64,000 nt of DNA. Origin: Isoetes taiwanensis (lineage: Eukaryota > Streptophyta > Lycopodiopsida > Isoetales > Isoetaceae). This document shows positions 1 through 9,888 of this stretch, in pieces. The notes under the pieces are model-generated. The model was not told the origin of the DNA. It ran no database searches and saw only the letters and a list, made by a program, of their open reading frames with translations. The translations under genes and the position numbers were made by a program. Positions within the stretch are counted from its first letter, which is position 1, and each line of letters opens with the position of its first letter. The stretch is taken from contig JAJEKV010000141.1 in the NCBI GenBank assembly GCA_021234155.1, positions 628,039 to 692,038 of the forward strand, read 5' to 3'.

Positions 1-722
1 TTCGTGGTGTTTTTGGAAATGGCAGGTTGCTCTTATAGGCCACAGCCATGGCGGACTTCTTTAATGCATGTTGGTAAAATAAACGCATATTGAACGAGTT
101 ATTTGCTGGAAAAGCAGAGAAAAGCTTGTTGCAGAACTTCAAAGGCTGGTTAATCAGGTAAGCCAAGGGCATATGATTCTTGTTGGGGTTCAATTCCCCA
201 AGCCCTGGTTTGTTTGTGGAAGGGATGGCCCAGAAAGCTCCCCATGGAATAATATTTGACATATGCCTCAATCCAATGGACCAAAAAACTTGAGAGACAC
301 CCCTAACGATTTAAATGCTTTGTGAGGTTTATTGTATAGGCGAGAAATTATCAGAGCCGTAAAAACGTCCATGCTGGCACCTTCAACAGTAATAATACCA
401 GTCATGAGTTAGGGCGAGAAAGTCGTAAAAAACCGTATTTGCGTATCACGACCATCTGCAAATGGTCGTATATTAGGATTTATCGTTACGGCGATATATT
501 AGGATGTGACTTTTTGTATGATAAATTATCATCACGGCTATATAAGTATATTATACTAGGATTTATCATAATGACCGTATATATGAGGATGTAATTTCTT
601 AAATAATAATTAGCATGTACGTGGCATTATGTTATTGGTGCTAAGCCTTTGAAACGCCATGAGACAGTATCTAAAAGGAACGCCATTAAGTTAAAATTCC
701 TTCGAAAAAAACAGAGCTGGCT
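1..722. other. 5' flank of KH gene, no gene recognised
   Basis: No gene is supported here. A potential exon end with a CAG|GTAAGC donor lies near 157, but the upstream reading is too short to name. A stem-loop with GGTTCAATTCC resembling a tRNA T-arm sits near 184-204, without a recognisable remainder of a tRNA. Between about 460 and 600 an AT-rich phrase of the type TATATTAGGATTTATC recurs three or four times imperfectly, just upstream of the KH-domain gene; it could be promoter DNA or a degenerate tandem repeat. Confidence 0.4.
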
Positions 723-2153
723 ATGGCGGAGAAGAGAAAGGTGGTGGAAGTGCCCAACGCTGCAATGGGTCGTGTGATTGGAAAGAAAGGAAGCAATCTT
801 CAGAAGCTCAAGGCCGCGCCGGACATAATCACTGTGCAGATTCTTCCAGAGAATCGATACAGTGAAAGGGGCCAATTCCTGATCAGAGGAACATCTGATC
901 AAGCAGTAGAAAAGGTAAGGCTTATGATAGAAAACATTGTGATTAATTATCTGAGCACAGCCAAAGGGCATCAGCCACCATGGTCGGTGTTCTGCTGCGC
1001 AACAAAACGAGAAGAAATCGCTGCAAAAGCGGTCCGATTCGTGGAGATAAGTAAACTCCAAGCAAGACAATTGGGTCTGTTTAACGATCTGCCCAACTCC
1101 GACGAACAGCTCCGCTTCTTTGCTTGCCACAAATTTTCTCACACCAAAAGCCCTCTGTCAGAGCTTGAAAATGTGTCCAGAATGCTGGCTTCCAGCTCGT
1201 TGGAGTATCAGAAAGATGTTTTGGTTCTTGGATCGTCTGCGCCTGCTTTATATGCGGATCATATCCAGCGCGGTTTGGCAGATCTTAAATCTATGCCAGA
1301 TGGGTATTCTCTCAAATTTGAAGCGCAACTGGGTAAGTATTTATTCTACCAGAATGAAACCATGGCTGAGCTAAATCTCGACAGCCTACAGCAGCAACAA
1401 TGTGGAGGTCAGATTCGTCAACGTTTTATTGATTTTAAAGGCTTCGCAGCTGTTGAGAACATGCAAAACCTGGCTGGGTTTTTGAAGGAATCTGGATATA
1501 CAGAGTCCAAAATGAGTTACAAAATCTCTACCCATCTGGTAGATCTGCAGGAGGAGAAGAGGTACCAGGTTACGCTGCAGCCCAGGTCGGATTTGAAGGA
1601 AATATTTGCAGGAGAAGGCGAGTTTCCTCTTCCGATCGACATAAATTTGGGGTCGAAAGATGAAGAAGCAGCGGCAGAAAAGGCTACTGGGTTCAGATCA
1701 GAAGAAACAAGGCATGCATTTGTGGCGTTTTTAACAGAGAATAATGGTGCAGATTACAGATTGGCCATGCATAGCAGAAAGGCAAGGGTTGAAGGTCCCT
1801 GTGCTGTGGTGAAGTGGGTTGAGGATGCGTATGAGAACAGAAAGCACGGCTTTTTAAATTTTGATTTGGAGGGCTGTTACAGGCCCTCTGTAGTTCGCTA
1901 CAAAGAGACTATGGTGTTTGTTTCAAACAAGTTTAAGGTGACGCTGCAGAGAGTTGCTTCCAAAATACTGCTTGATGGAGCTACCATGTTTAGCTGGGAA
2001 GCGTCTTTGAAGAGCCTTTTTCTGAAGAAAAAATGTTGCGATGTGTTGGCCCTGAAGAATCTCGAGCAGAGTTTTGTTGAAACCTATATCCAAGACCTTG
2101 TTAATGAAGCCCGCAAATTATCTTTCGAGGCCGGGCCATTTTCTTCCCTTTGA
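723..2153 (+). CDS. Single KH-domain protein, C-terminal region of unknown family
   Basis: An uninterrupted 476-codon frame beginning ATGGCGGAGAAG and ending TGA. Residues about 7-70 read as a type-I KH domain: a VVEVPNAAMGRVIG strand-helix start, the GKKG loop at residues 20-23 (the GxxG that grips single-stranded nucleic acid) and a following V.K....I...V helix. KH domains bind RNA or ssDNA. The remaining ~400 residues are mixed alpha/beta without transmembrane segments, signal peptide or a motif I can name; the protein is probably soluble. No intron is visible, which is unusual beside the spliced genes in this window and could mean retroposition or simply an intronless family. The long, clean frame in an otherwise decayed region argues that it is a live gene. 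RNA binding is inferred from the KH fold; the specific role is unknown. Confidence 0.85.
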   Translation: MAEKRKVVEVPNAAMGRVIGKKGSNLQKLKAAPDIITVQILPENRYSERGQFLIRGTSDQAVEKVRLMIENIVINYLSTAKGHQPPWSVFCCATKREEIAAKAVRFVEISKLQARQLGLFNDLPNSDEQLRFFACHKFSHTKSPLSELENVSRMLASSSLEYQKDVLVLGSSAPALYADHIQRGLADLKSMPDGYSLKFEAQLGKYLFYQNETMAELNLDSLQQQQCGGQIRQRFIDFKGFAAVENMQNLAGFLKESGYTESKMSYKISTHLVDLQEEKRYQVTLQPRSDLKEIFAGEGEFPLPIDINLGSKDEEAAAEKATGFRSEETRHAFVAFLTENNGADYRLAMHSRKARVEGPCAVVKWVEDAYENRKHGFLNFDLEGCYRPSVVRYKETMVFVSNKFKVTLQRVASKILLDGATMFSWEASLKSLFLKKKCCDVLALKNLEQSFVETYIQDLVNEARKLSFEAGPFSSL

Positions 2154-3257
2154 TGCCATTTCCATGCTCTATGGTAATTTGCCTTGCATAGAAGGCAAAT
2201 ATGTCTTTCCTAGCTCTAATATTTTTTGCGGAACTAGTTGTTTTTTGTTTTCTGAATATATTGTTAAGTTCAGGGTACTATATCTTCATCCGTATTTATT
2301 CACTTGTCTACAATTTTTTGTTCAAAAATTTTCTTCAGATTGTTTGATGTAAACAATCACGTTGCATGAAAAGGCGCTAAATCCTTCAAAGCTCCACATT
2401 TTGTATAATATTCCTTGAGACACCACAAATAAATTATAAGTTTAAACATGTTAGCTGGCTTGCCTAAAGGAAGGTACAACATTCCCTGCACAATACTGGG
2501 TCCACTATCATATCACCTCACAAAAATTGGACTGAACGCTAAATCATCGATGTTTCAACAATGCAATTTTGGTATTAGTTTAGTAAATGTAATTAAGACA
2601 TACTCAAGTAAAAATTATTGTGTTTTTGAAGACTGCAACTGCTATAAGTTTCTATGTTCGACTCTTAATGTTTTGTATTACATGATTGGTATTGGACAAG
2701 AAATTAAAAAATGTTCAATGAAAGAACCATTGATATTTTAGAACCAAAACTAGTTCTGATTTATACAACAAACCTATGAGTAATATTTTAGAGTGGAAAA
2801 CATGTGGTTCGTAAAGAAGACTGATATCTAATAAACTATATGAATGTATATATAAGTGCATATATAGAGTGCTCAAGGACATGAGGTTCAACCTTGGTAT
2901 TCCCAATTAACCCATCCAGTATGAGAACTCTGAACTCTTTCATTGCCAAGCTATCAATTAGATATGAAAATATAACAGGCCTTCACTCTGAAATTATTAA
3001 GCAATAACACAATTCTATTAAGAAAAACATCAATCTACACACTATGAACAAGAACCCCTATGGTCAATTGCAAAGGCAGAAGAAAAGCTCCAGAATATAG
3101 AAATATAAAAGACCTTGCATGCTTATATAAAAACCTGAATGCCAAACTTAAGCTAGCCCACATACATGCTGATAATGCAAATCCAGTGCACCCATACAAA
3201 ACTAGCAACACCCTTATCAAAAACATGAACTGCACAAATATCACTCAAATATAAATC
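2154..3257. other. Intergenic, AT-rich
   Basis: 3' flank of the KH gene. AT-rich, with only short chance frames. I see no RNA gene, conserved protein or clear element here. Confidence 0.5.
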
Positions 3258-3380
3258 ATGGGACGAGTGCTTTATACAATCCCCCTCTACGTAGAATAAT
3301 TCTAGCCCTCCAATCCAAGCATCGAGGGCCAGCTATCCATCGCAAGGGGTGGAGGGTGCTGTATAAAGCATTCAACCCAT
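3258..3380. mobile_element. MITE-like element with ~21 bp TIRs and 5 bp TSD
   Basis: A 123 bp segment begins ATGGGACGAGTGCTTTATAC and ends with the near inverse (GTATAAAGCATTCAACCCAT); about 17 of 21 terminal bases pair. It is flanked on both sides by AAATC (3253-3257 and 3381-3385), which reads as a 5 bp target duplication. There is no coding capacity, so it would be non-autonomous. The superfamily is unclear. Confidence 0.55.
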
Positions 3381-3458
3381 AAATCATATATTCTGTTTTT
3401 TTCTTCATAACACCTTACTTTTGTTTCTTCCTCTTATCACTGCCACATAATTAATCCC

Positions 3459-4037
3459 ATGTTGGAGCGCGGCCCGCAACGCTATCTGCGCACTCATCTA
3501 CCCATGAAAAAGCGTAGATCCATTGCCTCTATCCGCATAGGTGCACACCATCTCCGGATTGAGACAGGGAAATGGGTTGGGGAGCTGCGTCATGGAGAGG
3601 CTTTGTCAACGCTGCCAGATTGGAGCTGTGGGAGACGATTGCCACACCCTTCAGAATTATCCTGCATATGATGACATTCGGATACGATATGCTGAGCTGG
3701 TACGTCCCGACCAGCCCCTGCATGAGATGCTGAGCACCATGAACCTACGCGAGCTCGGTACGGAGGTTGGGCTCATACATTCAAGAGATCATGGATCGCC
3801 GAGATCAGCTCGGTCCTCGGGCACTTACTTGATACATGTACATATTTCTGTCTATATTTGTATTTGTATAGTTTGATAGCAAATCTATTCCTGTCACGGT
3901 TTTTAACCCAAACAACCCTTTAGGGCGGGAGGGGGTTTTTAATCCGGACAGTAATATGCTTGTTGCACCTCCTGTTTAGGTCCCATAGGCCAATTGGTCA
4001 CCGTGGACGATGAAAATCCTATTCTATTCTATTCTAG
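3459..4037 (+). mobile_element. 5'-truncated LINE: C-terminal zinc motif and 3' UTR with (TTCTA)n tail
   Basis: The frame around 3594-3720 reads CQRC..GAVGDDCHTL....AYD.IR, the Cys/His motif that closes the ORF2 of many plant LINEs. It is followed by a 3' UTR containing CCATAGGCCAATTGGTC, a GTGGACGAT phrase and a terminal pentamer run TATTCTATTCTATTCTA at about 4020-4036. The same 3' UTR recurs in reverse at 52.6 kb and 58.2 kb, which identifies it as a LINE family end. The 5' part, including the reverse transcriptase, is missing, as is usual for target-primed insertion. Confidence 0.75.
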
Positions 4038-6084
4038 GGGCCACATCATCGCTGTATACTGACAGATTCATAGATGCGTAGAAAAATGGGACAGTAACAA
4101 GGGCTTTGGTTCAAGTTTTGATTTAAATCCATAACTTTAGGCATTGGAAATGGCAGAGATAGCAACCAACAAAACAATGAGCTTAGCTTCTGCCCAGGTA
4201 TGCTGTGCGTATAGAGACAATTCAGAGAAAGGCCAATTATTTATTTCAGAGTGCAACTGTTAATTCTAGATGCGCTTCTTTCTTAATGAAATTAGAAGTA
4301 AATAGTTTTATTTTATCTCTACACTTGCACTTCAGTATGCAACAAGGATCTTCTTCTTCTTCAAATTAACTCCACGCTAGAAAGTGTTGCTCCTTCCAGC
4401 AACCAATCACTTTATATACTCCACATACAGTGCAGCAGAAATCAAAATGCATGCAAATACATGCATCAAGCTGTGCCATTCCACTGCAAGACCATAAAGC
4501 ACAAATTGAAGATGCACGCATTGAGGAACAAAAGAAGAAGAATAGAAGAGATTATATACATATCACCTGCATAAGCAAATCATTATTCTCATGAGGCTAG
4601 ATGGACTCGCAGAAGCAACACCTTAATCTAAACCTTCATTATACAATTACCTAGCTTTCATGCCATTATCCTTACAACCAACTCTTGCAAAATTCGAGAG
4701 ACATATCGTTCTGCACACAGAAGAAAAGAGAGTTATGAAATATAACATAGGCAAAAAGTTGAAGCTTCTTAATATAAACTCCGATGGAAAAAATGTAGGT
4801 TCGATGTTCAAAGTGGCACACTTGAATGGCAGTTAGCTATGGTGAACATAGCAGAAGCAGATCCATGGGGAAGAATACTAAAGACTGTTACTCCACCGCC
4901 AAGCATCACTGCATCTCCGTAAAAACAACACCCATCCACACTTCAAAACCGAAAAATATGAGAAAACCCACATTTCGACATTAGTAAGCTTCTTCAACTC
5001 TAATCTTTCTGAATACTGCATCTAGAATAGATGGTTTATGATAGATACAGAGATTTTAGGAAGCATTGCTGACCTTGGGCGGCGTAAAGAGATAGGGAGG
5101 TTCGCCCTATTAGGGCTTATCCCATGTGTATAACCTCCCCTGTACCCTGTTTCCCGCTCACATAGAATTTCAAATATCGGGAAAAGCTAATTTAATTGAG
5201 CCCTAGTAAACGCATGTCTACCCCATACAAGATTACCCTATGTGCAAGAGCCACCTATACATTGCATTTAGCTTGCTTGACATGAACTTACCATTGTGCA
5301 GAAAGGGCAAATTTTTTGCGATTCCATGTAGTGGCATAGCAAAAATTTAAAACAAGAAGGAATGTGAGCAAAATTGTTGCGATTCCATGGAGCGGCATAG
5401 CAAAAAAATTAATAGAAGAAGGAATATGACGATCCTTGTCAGAGATTTGGACACATGCTTTAAATCTGAAGCAAGGGTGCTAACATGTGGGGAAGCTTGC
5501 CATTGGGGAAACTTCTAATGGAATCGTGTAAAACCTTCTTGTAAGAAAATAGTTTAATTGAGGGTTGTCACATTTAACATATCGACACGACATTCATAGC
5601 TTATGCGTGGCTCTCGGATTTGTTCCCACAACAACTGACGATGTAGTAGAATCTTGGCTTAAAGCTTAAGTGAAAATGCACCATAATTTCGGAGGTTAGA
5701 TCTGGCCCTAAGCATGAAATGTGCAAATCTATTTTATGTTTGATCTCCAAATTGAAGAAAATACACAAATCGTCTTAACCCTTAGTATGCTAAAACAAAA
5801 CATGCCATATTCATTGATAATTGCTGGGCATAATAAAGGAGCCTTCAAAACCATGTCAAAATTCATGGTTGTTTTAATACGTTATCACTAATTTTGACGA
5901 ACCACTATGGTATGCATGAAACTAACTCATAAACCACATTAGTTTTAATAAACCACTATAGCATTCATAACCACTATTGATAGCCATGTCATTAATCACT
6001 ATTAGTTTTGACAAATCACTATGGCATATGGTTTTAATCTTTCAAATAATTTCATGCAACAAAAACCATGATATATATGGTTAT
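4038..6084. other. Non-coding stretch with a 60 bp tandem duplication
   Basis: No protein-coding signal. At about 5311-5432 a ~60 bp unit containing TTGCGATTCCATG.AG.GGCATAGCAAA is present twice in tandem. From 5887 to 6030 a phrase like TTAGTTTTGAC.AA.CACTATGG recurs three times imperfectly. Confidence 0.5.
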
Positions 6085-6750
6085 GGTTAAATGTACTAGT
6101 TTTAATTTTTGGGGGCCTTGTGATACTTGAAATTACTATTGACGAGAACTCTTCCAACCGAGACAGGAGCCGATGGAATGGATAGTTATCAAACACTTTC
6201 CGGTCAAAATTTCACATGTGATCCCTCCCATTTTCACCATTGGCTGCCAATGACCCTTATGTGACCAGTCCTAATTGCACGAAAGATTACAATTTCATGT
6301 ATTTCTTACTAATTTTCTACTTTGTTGTTTCCCATATTCTTACTAATTTTCTACTTTGTTGTTGAAACCTTAAGCTGTGGCCAATGAATCATAAACACCT
6401 AGGTCAAGGAGGGATTTTAGTTTCATTTCTAAATGCAACCCGTTTCAATAAAGAAAATCCTAAACTTGTAATAAAAAAAAAACAAAAAATCAATGATGTA
6501 ATCTATCTTTAAATCTTAATTAAAGTAGTTTTGTAAATCTTAACTAAATATTTAGCATTCCTGTAACCATACATACAACAACAAATTACTCCAAAGATTC
6601 TATCTCGGCCTTCGCTTGTGACCAGAGACGGAGAAGTGGAGGAGAGCACTCATCTTGAGGTGGGCTTCCTGCTTAGATGCTCTCAGCATCGACTATGATT
6701 ATCCGACAGCTTGGGTTAACACCTCAAATTCATCCTCTATTTGGTTTTTG
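6085..6750 (+). repeat. Dispersed repeat, copy 1 (~0.65 kb)
   Basis: The DNA from TGTACTAGTTTTAATTTTTG through the CACATGTGATCCCTCCCATT, TTACAATTTCATGTATTTC and CACCTAGGTCAAGG phrases is repeated in the same order at 7736-8190. Its last ~200 bases (from AATGATGTAATCTATC to ACCTCAAATTCATCCTCTA) are repeated at 9570-9740. The second copy is therefore split by about 1.4 kb that holds the nodulin-like pseudogene. The repeat is non-coding and its nature is not recognised. Confidence 0.75.
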
Positions 6751-7683
6751 TATTTTTTTTTAACTTCTGATGCTATTTGGCAGTATGTAACATGACATGT
6801 ATCGGAATCCACTTACTGATTTACTAATACTGAGGAGATGGTATGTGTGTTTCAAGGTAGCTTAATACATTATACACATTGTGTGGATTGCCTAGAAATT
6901 GTAGGATAAAAATCTAAAGATGGGCTAATTCTTTGAACACCTTTTGCATATACTTACCATAACTTGGTTTCTCTAGAGACCATGGGGAATTTGTTACTTT
7001 AAACTTGGATCTTGACTACAAACCTATAAAGTTGAATCTTTTGCATGCATTATTAAAAATGCACGTTTCAATCTAGACCTATAAAGTTTAATCGTTTATA
7101 CATGCATCTTTAAATGCATGTTAGGCACTTGGCCTTTAGAAAGCCAAGAAAGGCTTGCTTGCAAAAATTACTAATGTTCGTTAAACATTTGCCATTAGGA
7201 AGCAACCATAAAAATGCTTCATGCATAAAAGCATAAAGGTATGCAACGTAACTTGGCATCTTTCAAAGGTAAAGGGTTTTATTTCAAAGGTTTGCAAGGG
7301 CACATTTTCCTTAACTAAAATATTATGGCAAAATAAGAAAAGCTAGGGTTTCGAGAGTAAATTTCGTGGCAATACCACTGAAGGCTAGGGTTTCGATTCG
7401 GCCATCTTGCAGGGCTAGCCAAAAACAACTGCGTTGTATGGCTGAGATTTCTCCAGGACTGTACAAATATGGTGGTTGGCTGCATATAGAGAGAGTTCAA
7501 GCACTGGCTTCTTCATTACGGTTAGTAAAGCTATTCTAGCCTATGCAAATACAGAGTAAACTCCCTGATTTGCTAATTTCTCCAAATCATACATGCGTGT
7601 AGAAAGATTCTAAGGACACAAGGCAGTGATTTATGTATTGTAAGAATCGATTAGATTATGGTATATGTTTTTTATATGATATA

Positions 7684-7716
7684 TATGGACGTTAAAAAAA
7701 CTATTCTATTCTATTC
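7684..7716 (+). mobile_element. Micro-LINE insertion (33 bp 3' end only) with 11 bp TSD
   Basis: TATGGACGTTAAAAAAAC plus a (TATTC)n tail is the extreme 3' end of the LINE family seen at 4.0, 52.6 and 58.2 kb, where the matching phrase is GTGGACGTTAAAAC or GTGGACGATAAAA. It is flanked by an exact direct repeat TATATGATATA at 7673-7683 and 7717-7727, as expected of a target-primed insertion that aborted after ~33 bases. Confidence 0.7.
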
Positions 7717-7735
7717 TATATGATATAACAGCGGT

Positions 7736-8190
7736 CACATGTACTAGTTTTCATTTTTGGAGGCCTTGTGTGATACTCGAAATCACTATAGACGAAAACT
7801 CTTATGATACAGGAGTCGATGGAATGGATAGCTATCAAACATTTTCCTACCAAACACTTTCCTTGCAAAACTTCACATGTGATCCCTCCCATTTTCACCA
7901 TTGGCGGCCAATGACCCTTGTTGACAAATTCAAGTGACCAATCCTAATTGCACGAAAGATTACAATTTCATGTATTTCTTACTAATTTGCTACTTTGTTG
8001 TTTCCTATATTTCTTACTAATTTTCTACTTTGTTGCTGAAGCCTTAAGCTGTGGCCAAAGAATTAGAAACACCTAGGTCAAGGACAGATTTTAACCTATT
8101 TCAATAAAGAAAATCCTAAACTTGTAATTAAATTAGAAACACCTAGGTCAAGGACAGATTTTAACCTATTTCAATAAAGAAAATTCTAAA
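7736..8190 (+). repeat. Dispersed repeat, copy 2 (first part), ending in a 66 bp tandem duplication
   Basis: Collinear with 6085-6540, with scattered substitutions and a few small indels. Its end carries a local tandem duplication: the ~66 bases from AATTAGAAACACCTAGGTCA to AACTTGTA appear at about 8063-8127 and again at 8132-8197. Confidence 0.7.
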
Positions 8191-9055
8191 CTTGTATTAT
8201 ATAGTATGCTATTTTCGTTTTGGGGTTGGGGAGGGTTTTCAGGCAGTGGTTTGGCCTATGATTTCCGTATCGTATTGTATTGAAAAGGGTATAATTTGCC
8301 ATGTGAGAGCAGCTTCACTGTTTCATGCTATTTTGGGTGCTTTGCAACTGTCCTTTTTCGTGGATGTTTTTGCGAAGGCTGAATTGTATGCCAAGTTTAG
8401 AAACCCACGAGGCATTTGTGGGCAAGTTCTTGCCCGGAGAACGTAATCACGCACTAGCGGCGGTTGGGCTAGGCTTTGCCTTGCCCGGATCTTTGCGTGG
8501 CGGAAGTTAGGGAGGGATTTTGATCTTCGGTGATGCAGATATTCTCATTGGGATGCTTTTAGGTCGATCGAGGCCGCAAGCCAGTGAGAGGCCGTCTGTT
8601 TTGCGAGAGGTATCGGCCGGTGTATGCAGATTAGACGCCCTTGATTAGAAACGTGTTTCATTTAATGGGCCGAACATGAGGAGCTCACCTCTGTTTAAAT
8701 TGGGCTGTGGTAATCCTTCACTTTGAAACCCATAAATCGGACCAGTTTGACTTTGCGCTTGGTGGAGCAAGCTTTGCTTGCTTGTGGGTTCAAATCCCAT
8801 ATTCGTTGTGAAGCCAAGCCATGGCGATGGCGCAGGTGGAAATTCATATCTTACTCGATGCTGCCGCTGCAGCACGTCTGAACCTCAGATTGGCCTAGAT
8901 TTTCAAATTCCCAGATACATTTCTCATAGATTTGGAATGATTTTCTTGTATTTTGCCTCAGGAAGTAGAATTTGAGAGGCTGGACTCCTCCCTGTCGCAC
9001 TTGGGGATCTGGAAAGACCCATTTCTAGCTAAGATTGTGTAGATTTTGATTCAGG
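8191..9055. other. Unassigned segment between repeat halves
   Basis: Less AT-rich than its surroundings. A GTGGGTTCAAATCCCA stem near 8785-8800 resembles a tRNA T-arm, but I could not fold a complete tRNA. The segment lies directly 5' of the transporter pseudogene and may contain its former promoter or leader. Confidence 0.35.
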
Positions 9056-9475
9056 ATGGATCTCCCCATAAACCCAACAGCGGAGAACGAAGGATTGCGC
9101 CGTTCATTGTGCATGAATTGGCTTGTTTTCATTTCCTCCATGTGGTTGCGAGGATTTGCCGGAGTCGGATATGCCTACGGTAGCTATTCCCCTGAGATAA
9201 AGGCCAAGCTTTAGCTTAATCAGAGGCAGATGAATACGCTTGGGGTGTTCAAGGACCTGGGCGATGGTGTGGGATTGCTTGTTGGGTTGCTTTCGAATAC
9301 TATGGCCTGCCAGCTTATACTATCGCAGCACTGGCTGGAGCAAATTTATTGGCACCATTGGGTTTTTTTCATGTTGCTTCCTGTTTTTTTCCGCTGCAAC
9401 CATAGGTTCGTTCTACACCATTGACATTGGGATGCACTTTTTCTCTGGAAATTCTAATGGCCATTGATCTGGCAC
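9056..9475 (+). pseudogene. Nodulin-like / MFS transporter first-exon pseudogene
   Basis: From ATG at 9056 the frame gives a short N-terminus, NWLVFISSMWLRGFAGVGYA, then YGSYSPEIKAKL, an in-frame TAG, and then NQRQMNTLGVFKDLGDGVG. The order W..F......G.GY.FG.YSP.IK..L.YNQ.Q...LGV.KDLGD.VG is characteristic of the N-terminal Nodulin-like (NFD4-type) domain of plant major-facilitator proteins, which are membrane transporters. The stop after KAKL and the loss of the family reading after about residue 80 show it is broken; no downstream exons are visible. It lies in the ~1.4 kb that splits the second copy of the dispersed repeat, so it may have been carried in with other DNA. Confidence 0.75.
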
Positions 9476-9569
9476 AATACCTAGAATATTCGCCAGATCA
9501 ATGGTTGGGAATAAAAGTTGAACTAAACGCTATAAATACATGGAAAAAACGAATATCCCCGAAATTATA

Positions 9570-9740
9570 TAAAAAAAAGTCAATGTTGTAATCTATCTTT
9601 AAATCTCAATTAAAGTAGTTTTGTAAATCTTAACTAAAGTAGTTTTTGTTTATTTAGCATTCCTATAACCACACATGCAACAACAAATTACTCCAAAGAT
9701 TCTATAACACCTCAAATTCATCCTCTATTTGTTTTTTATT
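9570..9740 (+). repeat. Dispersed repeat, copy 2 (second part)
   Basis: Matches the 3' end of the repeat at about 6485-6740, from the AATCTATCTTTAAATCT phrase to CACCTCAAATTCATCCTC. It lacks the ~120 bases that copy 1 has between TCCAAAGATTCTAT and the CACCTC phrase. It is followed by an ATTT/T-rich run at 9735-9762, which may hold the 3' flank of the next gene. Confidence 0.65.
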
Positions 9741-9888
9741 TATTTATTTATTTTTTTTTTCCCGGCATCCTTAAAAGATTTTTGAGAGCATGCGATAATA
9801 TGGATATTGTGGCAATCACCCCAGCTATAAGCACACGTCTCAACTATTGGAACAGAAAAGTAACACAATTTTACATTTTGAACTTTCC

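Noticed and set aside
180-206. tRNA T-arm-like stem with GGTTCAATTCC
   Set aside because: No acceptor, D or anticodon arm could be fitted around it, so it is not called a tRNA or SINE.
2448-2741. 97-codon plus-strand frame
   Set aside because: AT-rich, no domain, no coding-like composition or splice context.
8758-8805. Possible tRNA or tRNA-derived SINE with GGTTCAAATCC
   Set aside because: Only the B-box-like part fits; the A box and the acceptor pairing are not convincing.
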